45,790 nt of DNA from Sulfuricella sp. (lineage in GTDB: Bacteria > Pseudomonadota > Gammaproteobacteria > Burkholderiales > Sulfuricellaceae): contig JAGXQV010000190.1 in the NCBI GenBank assembly GCA_018336195.1, forward strand, positions 1-45,790, written 5' to 3'. Within the stretch, counting starts at the first letter, position 1; each line of letters starts with the position of its first letter. This document shows, in pieces, positions 1 to 10,526 of this stretch. The position numbers were made by a program, and so were the translations under genes. The notes beneath the pieces are model-generated. The model saw only the letters and a program-made list of their open reading frames with translations, was not told where the DNA came from and did no database searches.

Positions 1-1760
1 CCGGCGATAACAGCTTCTACGCCAAATTCAACAGCAACGGTGAACTCAATCTCCACGATCCCGCCACTGGAAGCGGTGCCCTCACCGACCGCTACCTGCA
101 AGACCGAGCTGCCATGTTGAGCTGGAAACTCGTAGTTAACGGCAAAGACGGACAAGCCAGCGAATCCATCCCCTACGCACCAGACGTAGGCTTAGGCCTA
201 ACTGCTGTTCCGCCGGTATATTTTGAGGATGTTGCCAGTGGAGAAAAACTATATCTTGGTGGCCCGGATCGTCAGTATTTTGTTTTTGGCTCTGAACAAG
301 GAGAAGCCATATATGGCCGGGGTAACTCGGATGGCCTTTATGGTGGTGCAGGAAATGACACGATCAATGGCTCGGGGGGCGCGGACTATCTGGAAGGAGG
401 TGCAGGCGACGATATTCTGAATGGCGATGGAGATAACGGCGATATATTCAGTTTAAATGGCACTCCTGGAAACGACATACTGGATGGCGGCACCGGCAGC
501 GACACCTACCTCATCAACCCCGGCGACGGCGACGACACCATCCTCGACAGCGACGGGCTGGGCAGCATCGTCTACAACGGCACCGCGCTCGCCGGTGGCA
601 GCAAGATCGGCAGCAACTACTGGCGCGATTCCCGCAACATCAGCTATACCCTGTTGACCACGAGAAGCAGCCAGGAACTCTTGATCGAAGCCGGTTCCGA
701 GCGCATTACCGTCAAGGATTTCACCTCCGGCGAACTCGGCATCAACCTCGCAAACACCACCGCCCCGCTCTCGGACGGTTACACCAGCAACGGCATCATC
801 TACCGAGGCGACCGGGCGCCCACCCAACTCCCCTGGAGCCCCTACCTGCTCTCGCCCTCCTGGCCTTACTCATTCGATTCCAACGGCAACATTTCACGTA
901 TCAACGGCAGCAGCATGCCCTATTGGCCCGACAAGGTTTACGACACCGCCGGCGACGACGAAATCTATGCCGGCCACGGTTTCAACGTGATCTACGCCAC
1001 CAAGGGCGGCAGCAACTACATCGAAACCGGCAACAACGACGACTACATCATCGGCGGCAGCGGGCGCGACGTGGTCTTCGCGGGCGGGATGACCGATACC
1101 GTGAACGTCGCCGGGGGCGACGACATCGTCTACGGCGCGGAGGGTGGCGACGTGGTCGACGGCGGAACGGGCAACGACTACCTGGCCGGCGGCAACGGCG
1201 CCGACGCCATCAACGGCGGCGCGGGCAACGACCAGGTATTCGGCGGCGACCCCAGCGCATGGCAGGACGCCGTTGTCGAAAACGACGCCAGCGTCAGCGG
1301 GCAAGGCGAACTGCTGGCCGGCGGCGCCGACAACGACACCGTCATCGGCAGCCAGACCGACGACGCCCTGCTGGGCGGCACAGGGCAAGACCAGCTTGCC
1401 GGACGAGCCGGAAACGACATCATTCTGGGCGATTCCGGGCTGGATTTCGTCGTGCCCGCGCTCACCGAATTCGACACCATCATCGCCACCAACAATTGGC
1501 CGATAGGCACCAGCAGCGGCTTCCACTCGCCCTACACCACCGCACCCATGCTCAACCTCCAGTTCCAGAAAATCGACCACGGCGTGGGTGTGACCGATAT
1601 CGCCGACACTTACACAGGGATGTACCGAAGATCAACGCACAGCCTGCGGAAGATCGGCAGATGCCCACGGCGCACAAGTACGAATGTGTCCGTCGCTATC
1701 CAGAATCGCGCAAAAATCATGGATATGGGCAAAAAACAACAAGATTCGAAAAATTCTTAA
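1..1760 (+). CDS. RTX calcium-binding protein, 3'-truncated duplicate (5' end outside window)
   Basis: The reading frame is open at the left edge (first full codon at base 3), so the gene begins upstream. Bases 1-1057 match 4101-5157 of the downstream RTX lipase gene without a difference that I could find; bases 1058-about 1595 are similar but diverged. After about 1595 homology stops and the frame runs through unrelated sequence to a stop at 1758-1760. The product keeps some RTX nonapeptides (GGxGxDxLx type, for example around 340-500 and 1150-1400) but lacks the 324-bp repeats and the C-terminal secretion region shared by the two complete RTX genes here. It is therefore probably a remnant of a tandem duplication and not exportable by the usual route. 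The tail after 1595 resembles nothing I recognise. If the missing 5' part mirrors the second copy, it would carry a lipase domain; that cannot be seen here. Confidence 0.75.
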   Translation, partial: GDNSFYAKFNSNGELNLHDPATGSGALTDRYLQDRAAMLSWKLVVNGKDGQASESIPYAPDVGLGLTAVPPVYFEDVASGEKLYLGGPDRQYFVFGSEQGEAIYGRGNSDGLYGGAGNDTINGSGGADYLEGGAGDDILNGDGDNGDIFSLNGTPGNDILDGGTGSDTYLINPGDGDDTILDSDGLGSIVYNGTALAGGSKIGSNYWRDSRNISYTLLTTRSSQELLIEAGSERITVKDFTSGELGINLANTTAPLSDGYTSNGIIYRGDRAPTQLPWSPYLLSPSWPYSFDSNGNISRINGSSMPYWPDKVYDTAGDDEIYAGHGFNVIYATKGGSNYIETGNNDDYIIGGSGRDVVFAGGMTDTVNVAGGDDIVYGAEGGDVVDGGTGNDYLAGGNGADAINGGAGNDQVFGGDPSAWQDAVVENDASVSGQGELLAGGADNDTVIGSQTDDALLGGTGQDQLAGRAGNDIILGDSGLDFVVPALTEFDTIIATNNWPIGTSSGFHSPYTTAPMLNLQFQKIDHGVGVTDIADTYTGMYRRSTHSLRKIGRCPRRTSTNVSVAIQNRAKIMDMGKKQQDSKNS

Positions 1761-1795
1761 AAATTATTATCTTGTAAATCAGTTTGTTAGTGTGG

Positions 1796-1824
1796 TGCCT
1801 GTTAATAGTGACAGGTACTTTTTT
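1796..1824 (+). terminator. Possible weak hairpin terminator after the truncated RTX gene
   Basis: CCTGT (1798-1802) and ACAGG (1811-1815) can form a short stem, slightly extendable with a G-U pair, around an 8-nt loop, followed closely by a run of six T residues. The stem is short, so termination efficiency is uncertain. The rest of 1761-2030 shows no convincing gene. Confidence 0.3.
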
Positions 1825-2045
1825 CGGGGGCTTTGGGTAGGATGGCCGGGTAACGATTCCCGGTCTCAGATTATTTGGAGATGACGATGGAACAGCTTAT
1901 TTTTTGCAAGGGCATAAATGACTCCGACTCCATTTTTTTGGTGGCGGAGCGCTAAGCTGCATCTGCAACTCAGATTTCACAGGATGGCGCCCAAAAGTAT
2001 TACGTCCCAAACAATCCACCAACTGATTTTTGAGGAGAAACGAAC

Positions 2046-2084
2046 ATGAACATTTCCCGATATTTACCGCACCTAGCTGTATGA
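2046..2084 (+). other. 12-codon upstream ORF with its own ribosome-binding site
   Basis: A strong Shine-Dalgarno sequence (TGAGGAG, from 2031) precedes an ATG at 2046. Translation gives 12 residues (MNISRYLPHLAV) and stops at TGA 2082-2084, which overlaps the ATG (2081) of the next gene as ATGA. This suggests translational coupling or a leader peptide. The leader TTGAGGAG...ATGAACAT closely resembles the start of the RTX lipase gene at 2759, so it may instead be the remnant of a duplicated gene start. Confidence 0.4.
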
Positions 2085-2737
2085 AACTCTACATTACGCC
2101 ACCATCTGTACTTGTTCTGATGATTTTTTACCTACCTGCTGTGTTGTGGACTCTGTGGGGAATTTGGCAAAACTCTCGATGGCGTGGCATTACGAAAGTG
2201 ATTGTCCTGCTCTTGGCGACATTGCTGGCGTATGCCATTCCGCTAGGCGATGTGACTGTCAACTCAATGGCGATGGCAAAGGTTTGTCCGAGCGCCGGGT
2301 TGCATATCTACAAGACGGTGGAGGTAGATGGATTTGTTGGTCATTACAATCTAAGTGACAGTCCATACAAATTCATTGAGTTTCCCACGCTTCGCGCTAA
2401 TGGAACTTACTATTGGGTGAGATCAGAGAGAAATCCCGATGGGGGGATTAGCGTGAAAGAATTGGCGCAACCCACGGCGGAGTATGAGGTTGTTGATGAA
2501 GAGTGGCATTTAGATAAGGAGCGTGGAGTCGAGGCGATGAGGTATGTCGTGCGCAACCGAGTCTCTGGCGAAATTCTGGCCGAAAGAAATTTATTCAATC
2601 CACTACCAGGATGGTTGGACAAGATTCTTGTTGTCCGATGGTTTGGCACAGGTGGGCGCGAGGGTTGCCACGGCAAGCCATCAGCAGGCATCGATGAATC
2701 CAAGATATTGATTGCAAAGAAAAGCAATCCAAATTAA
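2081..2737 (+). CDS. Hypothetical membrane-anchored protein between RTX genes
   Basis: I do not recognise this 218-aa protein. Two hydrophobic segments lie near the N-terminus (roughly residues 6-26 and 35-55). A soluble, aromatic-rich remainder follows, probably outside the cytoplasm, containing a few Cys residues (for example in AKVCPSAG and REGCHG). The start at 2081 is preferred over the in-frame 2030 codon because the good ribosome-binding site lies between them and an upstream mini-ORF ends in an ATGA overlap here. The gene sits between two homologous RTX genes and ends 21 bp before the RTX lipase start, so it is probably cotranscribed with it. A short membrane-protein gene also precedes the second complete RTX gene. 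A protective (immunity) or secretion-accessory role is possible but unproven. Confidence 0.65.
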   Translation: MKLYITPPSVLVLMIFYLPAVLWTLWGIWQNSRWRGITKVIVLLLATLLAYAIPLGDVTVNSMAMAKVCPSAGLHIYKTVEVDGFVGHYNLSDSPYKFIEFPTLRANGTYYWVRSERNPDGGISVKELAQPTAEYEVVDEEWHLDKERGVEAMRYVVRNRVSGEILAERNLFNPLPGWLDKILVVRWFGTGGREGCHGKPSAGIDESKILIAKKSNPN

Positions 2738-2758
2738 CTGAATTGAGGAGCAGCAAAT

Positions 2759-5700
2759 ATGAACATACTGGAAACTTATTACACCTACGCCAAACTTTCT
2801 CAAGCAGCATACATTGACTTGAGTCCATCGATGGTTGGTGCTGATAGTCCATACGACAATGTCAGAATTGCAGAGACTGCTAGAATTCAACAACGAGTCC
2901 CTAAATTTCTCGCCGAAAGCATTTTTGGTGTAGGTTCCACGAATACCGATCCTTGGACGATGCTCTCCCCTTATTACAAGACAGGTGGGATGACAGGACA
3001 CAGCGATCCGGCAAGCGGTTTTGCCGGGATGCTGTTATCCAACCCCACCTACGGCAAGGTATTGGCGATTGCCGGAACAGAACCGACTAGCCAATCGCAA
3101 ATGTATCAGGACTTGATGTTTTCCGATGTCGGGCAGATTGGATTTCTGGGTGCCGCATTCGATCAACTGGTGTCTCTGTTCAACTACGTGCAAGAACTCA
3201 AGGCGCCTGCTGGCACAACCAACGTATTGCGGCTGGAAGTGGTTAGTGGTTCTACGCCAACAAGCCCAGTGGGTACTTTTGTTACGGATGGCAACACTTT
3301 CTATTCACTTGCAGCCCACTATGATGGGCAAGGAAAAGGATTGATTGGTGCAGGAGAAAAGCTCACCGTCACCGGTCACAGTCTCGGGGGCCATCTGGCG
3401 GCGCTCGCTGTCGCATTGTTTCCGGACACTTGCACCGCAGCTTATACCTTCAATGCACCGGGTTACAACCCGGTATCAAGCCTGCTCCAGGTTAAAGGAA
3501 CTGATGGTTTGCTCGACTTGTTCAAACCCTACGGGACAAATCCCTTGGCCGTGGGATCAATCGCCAGCCGCGTGGTCACTCTGGAAGCTGAAGACGCGAC
3601 ACCGGGTGACGATTTTGAAATCGTTTCATCCAGCATGACAGGTACACCGTTCAGTCCTGAAACGTACGTTACGACTGAAAAGGTCACTCACGACATCGGG
3701 CATATGACTGAGGGGTTGGCACTGCAAAGCATACTGGCAAAACTTGATCCCAGCATGACGTTGCAAAAGGCAGGTGACATATTGACCGCTGTCACTAATC
3801 AAACAGGCGAAACTTACGAAAAATTATTGGAAAAATTGAATTATGTTTTGACGGGCACAAAAATTACGTTGCCCACCACCGAGCCGAGTATCGCCAAGAT
3901 TGATGGCGGTGATTTTGCCATTCGGAACACGTTTTTTGAGAAATACTTCGCTTTACAGAACGATGCCAGTTTTCAAGCTGTTGCAGGAAATCTTACCGTT
4001 ACCCCCCTCGTCGGCAAATCCGCCTCGGAAATCGCCACCCAAGCCAAAACCGATATCGCCTACTGCTACGCCCTCAAGGAACTCAATCCCTTCGTCCTCA
4101 CCGGCGATAACAGCTTCTACGCCAAATTCAACAGCAACGGTGAACTCAATCTCCACGATCCCGCCACTGGAAGCGGTGCCCTCACCGACCGCTACCTGCA
4201 AGACCGAGCTGCCATGTTGAGCTGGAAACTCGTAGTTAACGGCAAAGACGGACAAGCCAGCGAATCCATCCCCTACGCACCAGACGTAGGCTTAGGCCTA
4301 ACTGCTGTTCCGCCGGTATATTTTGAGGATGTTGCCAGTGGAGAAAAACTATATCTTGGTGGCCCGGATCGTCAGTATTTTGTTTTTGGCTCTGAACAAG
4401 GAGAAGCCATATATGGCCGGGGTAACTCGGATGGCCTTTATGGTGGTGCAGGAAATGACACGATCAATGGCTCGGGGGGCGCGGACTATCTGGAAGGAGG
4501 TGCAGGCGACGATATTCTGAATGGCGATGGAGATAACGGCGATATATTCAGTTTAAATGGCACTCCTGGAAACGACATACTGGATGGCGGCACCGGCAGC
4601 GACACCTACCTCATCAACCCCGGCGACGGCGACGACACCATCCTCGACAGCGACGGGCTGGGCAGCATCGTCTACAACGGCACCGCGCTCGCCGGTGGCA
4701 GCAAGATCGGCAGCAACTACTGGCGCGATTCCCGCAACATCAGCTATACCCTGTTGACCACGAGAAGCAGCCAGGAACTCTTGATCGAAGCCGGTTCCGA
4801 GCGCATTACCGTCAAGGATTTCACCTCCGGCGAACTCGGCATCAACCTCGCAAACACCACCGCCCCGCTCTCGGACGGTTACACCAGCAACGGCATCATC
4901 TACCGAGGCGACCGGGCGCCCACCCAACTCCCCTGGAGCCCCTACCTGCTCTCGCCCTCCTGGCCTTACTCATTCGATTCCAACGGCAACATTTCACGTA
5001 TCAACGGCAGCAGCATGCCCTATTGGCCCGACAAGGTTTACGACACCGCCGGCGACGACGAAATCTATGCCGGCCACGGTTTCAACGTGATCTACGCCAC
5101 CAAGGGCGGCAGCAACTACATCGAAACCGGCAACAACGACGACTACATCATCGGCGGTAGCGGGCGCGACGTCGTCTTCGCGGGCGGGATGACCGATACC
5201 GTGGACGTCGCCGGGGGCGACGACATCGTCTACGGCGCGGAGGGCGGAGACGTCGTCGAAGGCGGAACGGGCAACGACTACCTGGTCGGCGGCAATGGTG
5301 CCGACGCCCTGAACGGCGGCGCAGGCGACGACCAGGTATTCGGCGGCGACCCCATTGCGTGGGCGGACGCCATCGTCGAAAACGACGCCAGCGTCAGCGG
5401 GCAAGGCGAACTGCTGGCCGGCGGCGCCGACAACGACACCGTCATCGGCAGCCAGACCGACGACGCCCTGCTGGGCGGGACGGGGCAAGACCAGCTTGCC
5501 GGACGGGCCGGCAACGACATTATTCTGGGCGATTCCGGGCTGGATTTCATTACCCCCGCGCTGAGCGAATTCGACGACCTCATCGGCATGCCGTACTGGC
5601 CGATGGGAACGAATACCAGCACACATTCGCCCTACACCACCGCCCCCATGCTCAACCTCCAGTTCCAGAAGATCGACCATGGCGTGGGCGCGACCGACCG

Positions 5701-8700
5701 TTTCGAAGTGAAGCTCTCCTCCGCCGCCAATCCCGAAGCCCCGCGCGACAACTGGGCCACCGCCCCCACCTCGGGCGGCAACGACACCCTTTACGGCGGC
5801 GCAGGCAACGACTGGCTGTTCGGCGAATTCGGCGACGACATCCTGGCCGGCGGCACGGGTGACGACATCCTGGTCGGCGGAGCGGGCAACGACACCTATC
5901 TCATCAATGCCGGAGACGGGGTGGACACCATCGTCGACAACATCGGCGGCGGGGAAACCAACACCCTGAAGTTCGGGGCTGGCGTCGACCCGACGCAAAT
6001 CACCCTGTTCCAGGGTTCGCTGGGCATCAAGCTCAGCGACGGCAACCTTATCCACATCGACGGCGTCGATTACAACGATATTGCCGGCACCAGCAGCATC
6101 CAGCGTTTCGAATTCAGCAACGGCGCCGTGCTGACTGCGCAGGAACTGGTGGCGCGCGGCTTCGACCTGGTCGGCGGCAACGGCGACGACACCCTGCGCG
6201 GCACCAGCGTGACGGACCGTATCGACGGCGGCGCCGGCAACGACACCCTGCAAGGCGGCGCGGGCAACGACACTTATCTGTTCGGCACGGGGAGCGGACG
6301 GGACACCATCAGCGACGTCGATGCCACCGCCGGCAACATTGACACCCTCCGTCTCAAGGCCGGCCTCGCAAGCGGCGACGTAACGCTGTGGCGCGACAAT
6401 GCCGACCTGTGTCTCGGCATCAACGGCACCAGCGACCAGGTCACGATACAGGATTGGTTCGCTGACCCGACCAACCGGGTGGAACAAATCCAGTTTGCCG
6501 ACGGCAGCGTGTGGGATGCCGCTATCCTGGAAGCCGCCAAACCCAAGGAAATCACCGGCACCGCCAGCAACGACACCCTGACCGGCACACCCGGCAACGA
6601 TATCCTGGATGGCGGCGCGGGCCGCGACAAAATTGCGGGCGGCATGGGCGACGACATCTACCTCATCGACAATAGCGGCGATCAAGTGATTGAGTTGGCG
6701 AGCGAGGGGGTGGATACGGTCAAGGCGGGCGTCAGCTATACCTTGGCGACCAATGTCGAAAACCTGATTCTCACCGGCACTGCCAACATTGCCGCCACCG
6801 GCAACGACCTCGACAACAATCTCACCGGCAACAGCGGCAGCAACAAACTCAACGGTGGCCTGGGTGCCGATTTGATGACAGGCGGCTTGGGCAACGACGT
6901 TTACGTGGTGGACAATGCGGGCGACCAGGTGGTCGAAGGCCTGGATGAAGGCACCGACACCGTCCAGGCCGGCATCGACTACACCCTGGGGGCCAACCTC
7001 GAAAACCTCACCCTGACCGGCACCGCCGACCTAAGCGGCACCGGTAACGACCTCGCCAACACCCTCACCGGCAACGCCGCCGGCAACCACCTCATCGGCC
7101 TGGGCGGCAATGACCGCTTAACCGGCAACGACAGCGCCGATGTTCTGGATGGCGGCGAGGGCAACGATGTCCTGAGCGGCGGCCTGGGTGCCGACTTGAT
7201 GAGCGGCGGTCTGGGCAACGATGTTTACGTAGTGGACGACAGCGGCGACCAAGTGGTCGAAGGCTTGGACGAAGGCACCGATACCGTCCAGGCCGGCATC
7301 GACTACACCCTGGGCGCCAACCTCGAAAACCTCACCTTGACCGGCACCGCCAGCATTAGCGGCACCGGTAACGACCTCGCCAACATCCTCACCGGCAACG
7401 CCGCCGGCAACCACCTCATCGGCTTGGGCGGCAATGACCGCCTTAGCGGCAACGACAGCGCCGATGTTCTCGATGGCGGCGAGGGCAACGATGTCCTGAA
7501 CGGTGGCCTGGGCGCCGACCTCATGACTGGCGGCCTGGGCAACGACGTTTACGTGGTAGACAATACGGGCGACCAAGTGGTCGAAGGGCTAGACGAAGGT
7601 ACCGATACCGTCCAGGCCGGCATCGACTATACCTTGGGGGCCAACCTCGAAAACCTCACCCTGACCGGCACCGCCAGCATTAGCGGCACCGGCAACGACC
7701 TCGCCAATACCCTCACCGGCAACGCCGCCAGCAACCACCTCATCGGCCTGGGCGGCAACGACCGCCTTAGCGGCAACGACAGCGCCGATGTTCTCGATGG
7801 CGGCGAGGGCAACGATGTCCTGAGCGGTGGCCTGGGCGCCGACTTGATGACTGGCGGCCTGGGCAACGACGTTTACGTGGTGGACGACAGCGGCGACCAG
7901 GTGGTCGAAGGGCTTGACGAAGGCACCGATACCGTTCAGTCCGGCATCGACTACACCCTGGGTGCCAACCTCGAAAACCTCACCCTGACCGGCACCGCCG
8001 ACCTGAACGGCACCGGTAACGACCTCGCCAACACCCTCACCGGTAACGCCGGCAGCAATCATCTGATCGGCCTGGGCGGCAACGACCGCCTCACTGGTAA
8101 CGACAGCACCGACACTCTGGATGGCGGCGAGGGCAACGATGTCCTCAACGGTGGCTTGGGTGCCGACTTGATGAGCGGCGGCCTGGGTAACGATGTTTAC
8201 GTGGTGGACGACAGCGGCGACCAAGTGGTCGAAGGGCTTGACGAAGGCACCGACACCGTCCAGTCCGGCATTGACTATACCTTGGGGGCCAACCTCGAAA
8301 ACCTCACCCTGACCGGCACCGCCGACCTAAGCGGCACCGGCAACGACCTCGCCAATACCCTCACCGGCAACGCCGCCGGCAACCACCTCATCGGCCTGGG
8401 CGGCAACGACCGCCTCACCGGCAACGACAGCGCCGATGTTCTCGATGGCGGCGAGGGCAACGATGTCCTCAACGGCGGCCTGGGCGCCGACCTCATGACT
8501 GGCGGCCTGGGCAACGACGTTTACGTGATTGACGACAGCGGCGACCAAGTGGTCGAAGGGCTAGACGAAGGTACCGATACCGTTCAGTCCGGCATCGACT
8601 ACACCCTGGGTGCCAACCTCGAAAACCTCACCCTGACCGGCACCGCCAGCTTTAGCGGCACCGGCAATGACCTCGCCAACACCCTCACCGGCAACGCCGC

Positions 8701-9820
8701 CAGTAACCACCTCATCGGCCTGGGCGGCAACGACCGTCTCACCGGCAACGACAGCGCCGATGTTCTCGATGGCGGCGAGGGCAACGATGTCCTGAACGGC
8801 GGCCTGGGCGCCGACCTGATGAGTGGCGGCCTGGGCAACGACGTTTACGTGGTGGACGACAGCGGCGACCAAGTGGTCGAAGGGCTAGACGAAGGCACCG
8901 ATACCGTCCAGTCCGGCATCGACTACACCCTGGGTGCCAACCTCGAAAACCTCACCCTGACCGGCACCGCCGACCTAAGCGGCACCGGCAACGACCTCGC
9001 CAACACCCTCACCGGCAACGCCGCCGGCAATTACCTGTGGGGTGGTTTGGGCGCCGACCGGCTCAGCGGCGGCGCGGGCTACGACATTCTCCAGGGGGGC
9101 GCGGATAACGACACCTTGAACGATAGCGCCGACAACAGCCTCCTCGACGGCGGTGCGGGGACTGACGTGCTGACCGGCGGCACCGGCAATGACCTGCTCA
9201 TCGGCGGCATCGGCAACGACACCATTACGACCGGCAGCGGGGCCGACCTCATCGCCTTCAACAAGGGCGACGGCAAGGACACCGTCAAAGCCAGCAGCGG
9301 CGCCGACAACGCCCTCTCCCTGGGTGGCGGCATCCAATATGCCGACCTGGCGTTCCGCAAATCCGGCAACAACCTCATCCTCGACACCGGCAACAGCGAA
9401 AACATCACCTTGCAGAACTGGTACGCCGCGACCACCAATCACAGCGTGCTGACTCTGCAAGTCATTGCCGACGCCATGGCCGGATTCGATGCGGCGTCCA
9501 GCGACCCGCTGCTCAACCAAAAGGTGCAGACCTTCGACTTCGCCGCACTCGCCACCCGCTTCGACGCGGCACTCGCCGCCACCCCGACGCTGACCAGTTG
9601 GAGCCTGTCGAACGTTTTGCTCGACGCCCACCTGGCGGGCAGCGACAGCGCGGCGCTGGGCGGCGACCTGGCCTACCAGTACGGCAAGGCCGGCAGCCTG
9701 GGCGGCATCGCCGTCACGGCGGCGCAAAACGTCATCGCCGGGACGACGTTCGGCACTCAGGCGCAGGCGCTCCAACCGCTGGCGGGATTGCAGGAGGGGA
9801 TGGTGAAGCTGGCGGCGTAG
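2759..9820 (+). CDS. Giant RTX lipase, predicted type I secretion substrate (2353 aa)
   Basis: The N-terminal 350 residues resemble class 3 lipases: the nucleophile-elbow motif GHSLGG is at residues 206-211 (Ser208), and candidate catalytic His residues lie near 311 and 315. A linker leads to RTX nonapeptides from about residue 540. Seven 108-residue modules (about 1366-2094) each combine [23 protein letters not shown] and GGNDRL-type motifs. The last 180 residues are nearly the same as the end of the second RTX protein and probably hold the uncleaved C-terminal secretion signal. No N-terminal signal peptide is visible, as expected for T1SS cargo. RTX repeats typically bind Ca2+ and fold outside the cell. 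The start is supported by TGAGGAG about 10 bp upstream of ATG. The substrate (triacylglycerol, phospholipid or polymer) cannot be judged. An HlyD-type adaptor lies downstream at 15209. Confidence 0.9.
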   Translation: MNILETYYTYAKLSQAAYIDLSPSMVGADSPYDNVRIAETARIQQRVPKFLAESIFGVGSTNTDPWTMLSPYYKTGGMTGHSDPASGFAGMLLSNPTYGKVLAIAGTEPTSQSQMYQDLMFSDVGQIGFLGAAFDQLVSLFNYVQELKAPAGTTNVLRLEVVSGSTPTSPVGTFVTDGNTFYSLAAHYDGQGKGLIGAGEKLTVTGHSLGGHLAALAVALFPDTCTAAYTFNAPGYNPVSSLLQVKGTDGLLDLFKPYGTNPLAVGSIASRVVTLEAEDATPGDDFEIVSSSMTGTPFSPETYVTTEKVTHDIGHMTEGLALQSILAKLDPSMTLQKAGDILTAVTNQTGETYEKLLEKLNYVLTGTKITLPTTEPSIAKIDGGDFAIRNTFFEKYFALQNDASFQAVAGNLTVTPLVGKSASEIATQAKTDIAYCYALKELNPFVLTGDNSFYAKFNSNGELNLHDPATGSGALTDRYLQDRAAMLSWKLVVNGKDGQASESIPYAPDVGLGLTAVPPVYFEDVASGEKLYLGGPDRQYFVFGSEQGEAIYGRGNSDGLYGGAGNDTINGSGGADYLEGGAGDDILNGDGDNGDIFSLNGTPGNDILDGGTGSDTYLINPGDGDDTILDSDGLGSIVYNGTALAGGSKIGSNYWRDSRNISYTLLTTRSSQELLIEAGSERITVKDFTSGELGINLANTTAPLSDGYTSNGIIYRGDRAPTQLPWSPYLLSPSWPYSFDSNGNISRINGSSMPYWPDKVYDTAGDDEIYAGHGFNVIYATKGGSNYIETGNNDDYIIGGSGRDVVFAGGMTDTVDVAGGDDIVYGAEGGDVVEGGTGNDYLVGGNGADALNGGAGDDQVFGGDPIAWADAIVENDASVSGQGELLAGGADNDTVIGSQTDDALLGGTGQDQLAGRAGNDIILGDSGLDFITPALSEFDDLIGMPYWPMGTNTSTHSPYTTAPMLNLQFQKIDHGVGATDRFEVKLSSAANPEAPRDNWATAPTSGGNDTLYGGAGNDWLFGEFGDDILAGGTGDDILVGGAGNDTYLINAGDGVDTIVDNIGGGETNTLKFGAGVDPTQITLFQGSLGIKLSDGNLIHIDGVDYNDIAGTSSIQRFEFSNGAVLTAQELVARGFDLVGGNGDDTLRGTSVTDRIDGGAGNDTLQGGAGNDTYLFGTGSGRDTISDVDATAGNIDTLRLKAGLASGDVTLWRDNADLCLGINGTSDQVTIQDWFADPTNRVEQIQFADGSVWDAAILEAAKPKEITGTASNDTLTGTPGNDILDGGAGRDKIAGGMGDDIYLIDNSGDQVIELASEGVDTVKAGVSYTLATNVENLILTGTANIAATGNDLDNNLTGNSGSNKLNGGLGADLMTGGLGNDVYVVDNAGDQVVEGLDEGTDTVQAGIDYTLGANLENLTLTGTADLSGTGNDLANTLTGNAAGNHLIGLGGNDRLTGNDSADVLDGGEGNDVLSGGLGADLMSGGLGNDVYVVDDSGDQVVEGLDEGTDTVQAGIDYTLGANLENLTLTGTASISGTGNDLANILTGNAAGNHLIGLGGNDRLSGNDSADVLDGGEGNDVLNGGLGADLMTGGLGNDVYVVDNTGDQVVEGLDEGTDTVQAGIDYTLGANLENLTLTGTASISGTGNDLANTLTGNAASNHLIGLGGNDRLSGNDSADVLDGGEGNDVLSGGLGADLMTGGLGNDVYVVDDSGDQVVEGLDEGTDTVQSGIDYTLGANLENLTLTGTADLNGTGNDLANTLTGNAGSNHLIGLGGNDRLTGNDSTDTLDGGEGNDVLNGGLGADLMSGGLGNDVYVVDDSGDQVVEGLDEGTDTVQSGIDYTLGANLENLTLTGTADLSGTGNDLANTLTGNAAGNHLIGLGGNDRLTGNDSADVLDGGEGNDVLNGGLGADLMTGGLGNDVYVIDDSGDQVVEGLDEGTDTVQSGIDYTLGANLENLTLTGTASFSGTGNDLANTLTGNAASNHLIGLGGNDRLTGNDSADVLDGGEGNDVLNGGLGADLMSGGLGNDVYVVDDSGDQVVEGLDEGTDTVQSGIDYTLGANLENLTLTGTADLSGTGNDLANTLTGNAAGNYLWGGLGADRLSGGAGYDILQGGADNDTLNDSADNSLLDGGAGTDVLTGGTGNDLLIGGIGNDTITTGSGADLIAFNKGDGKDTVKASSGADNALSLGGGIQYADLAFRKSGNNLILDTGNSENITLQNWYAATTNHSVLTLQVIADAMAGFDAASSDPLLNQKVQTFDFAALATRFDAALAATPTLTSWSLSNVLLDAHLAGSDSAALGGDLAYQYGKAGSLGGIAVTAAQNVIAGTTFGTQAQALQPLAGLQEGMVKLAA
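6854..9040 (+). repeat. Seven tandem 324-bp repeats inside the RTX lipase gene
   Basis: Copies start at 6854, 7178, 7502, 7826, 8150, 8474 and 8798 with an exact 324-bp period (108 codons). The last copy diverges near 9035. Variation is limited to a few positions such as T/S after [21 protein letters not shown] in VQ(A/S)GIDY, and DLS/SIS/SFS. This keeps the frame and implies expansion by unequal recombination or slippage. Confidence 0.95.
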
Positions 9821-10278
9821 GGGAAAGGCCGTCAGGACGCCGGAAATTTCCGATTTTGCGAAAATATTTCAATTTTTTGGAACCCCCGCCAAGCCCAGTG
9901 GGGATTGGCTTTGAAGGGGAAATTGGTAATTTTACTTAGTAATTTTACCAATGGATATTTGGCAAGAAATCCGTAAGCTGGCGGATTTCAGGGAGAGTTA
10001 AGAGGGAAATTATGATAGATAGATCGACTTTGACCCCATTGATTAGAGCGATTCACCGAAGAAATCGAATCCATGCTTGACCGACGGGTGCGCGCCGCCA
10101 AAGCGGGGACGGCCTTTGATGCGAGCAGGGGAACAGGCATTGGTGATGGGCGGGAATCATCCACTATCGTTAGAGGAGAGCAGAAAATGACTCTGACCCC
10201 ATTTTTCTTTATTTTTCTTTTTTACACAGAATAGCTGCTGTTTAACCTTGAGTTACATTGACATGACGAAAAAATAGA
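9821..10278. other. Intergenic region between the RTX lipase gene and the next small gene
   Basis: This 458-bp stretch has no convincing intact gene. It holds an AT-rich palindrome (ATTGGTAA...TTACCAAT, about 9925-9955), then a segment bounded by two near-identical direct repeats that looks like a transposase relic, then a T-rich tract after 10201 upstream of the small membrane-protein gene. No clear sigma-70 promoter could be assigned. Confidence 0.5.
10026..10205 (+). pseudogene. Probable relic of a REP-associated (Y1/IS200-like) tyrosine transposase
   Basis: Two 15-bp near-identical direct repeats, GACT(T/C)TGACCCCATT, lie at 10026-10040 and 10189-10203. Between them one frame reads FTEEIESMLDRRVRAAKAG, which resembles the basic C-terminal end of REP-associated Y1 transposases, and 'GACTCTGACCCCATTTTT' is often seen beside such genes. 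The catalytic HUH region is absent, so only a C-terminal scar would remain. Identification rests on recall of the family and not on alignment. Confidence 0.4.
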
Positions 10279-10509
10279 ATGCGTCAATATATTTTGTTGA
10301 TCCTTATTTTCCCGCTTTTTCTTTTAATTGTTTTTCATTTATTGTTGATGACGACAGCAAATTGGCGAAAAGTCATTTATAAGGCAATGTTTGATGAAAC
10401 CACAGATGTGTTACCTAGACACTTAAAACTGTTTGTTATTTATAAGAAATTGAGAGTCGCCGCATTCATTGGATTGTTTATCGCTTGGTTTGTTAAGTAT
10501 ATATTTTAG
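10279..10509 (+). CDS. Small hypothetical membrane protein upstream of the second RTX gene
   Basis: This 76-aa protein has two hydrophobic stretches (about residues 4-25 and 57-75) separated by a basic, polar loop, suggesting a two-pass inner-membrane hairpin. It has no recognisable domain. Its codons are AT-rich compared with the neighbouring RTX repeat DNA. It ends 17 bp before the next RTX gene and is probably cotranscribed with it. The ribosome-binding site is poor, so the start is not certain. Like the 218-aa protein before the RTX lipase, it is a short membrane-protein gene directly upstream of a large secreted protein, which makes an accessory or immunity role worth testing. Confidence 0.55.
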   Translation: MRQYILLILIFPLFLLIVFHLLLMTTANWRKVIYKAMFDETTDVLPRHLKLFVIYKKLRVAAFIGLFIAWFVKYIF

Positions 10510-10526
10510 TTTGCAGGGAATTTGCC

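Noticed and set aside
1596..1760. Insertion sequence at the truncation point of the first RTX gene
   Set aside because: No terminal inverted repeats, target duplication or transposase frame was found around 1595; the novel tail has no recognised similarity.
4994..6685. 563-codon antisense open frame opposite the RTX gene
   Set aside because: The high-GC RTX repeats leave the complementary frame free of stops; the product is a low-complexity Val/Ala/Asp-rich shadow without ribosome-binding site or domain.
6854..9040. Possible CRISPR-like array
   Set aside because: The regular 324-bp repeats are contiguous, in frame and encode RTX modules; there are no short repeats with unique spacers.
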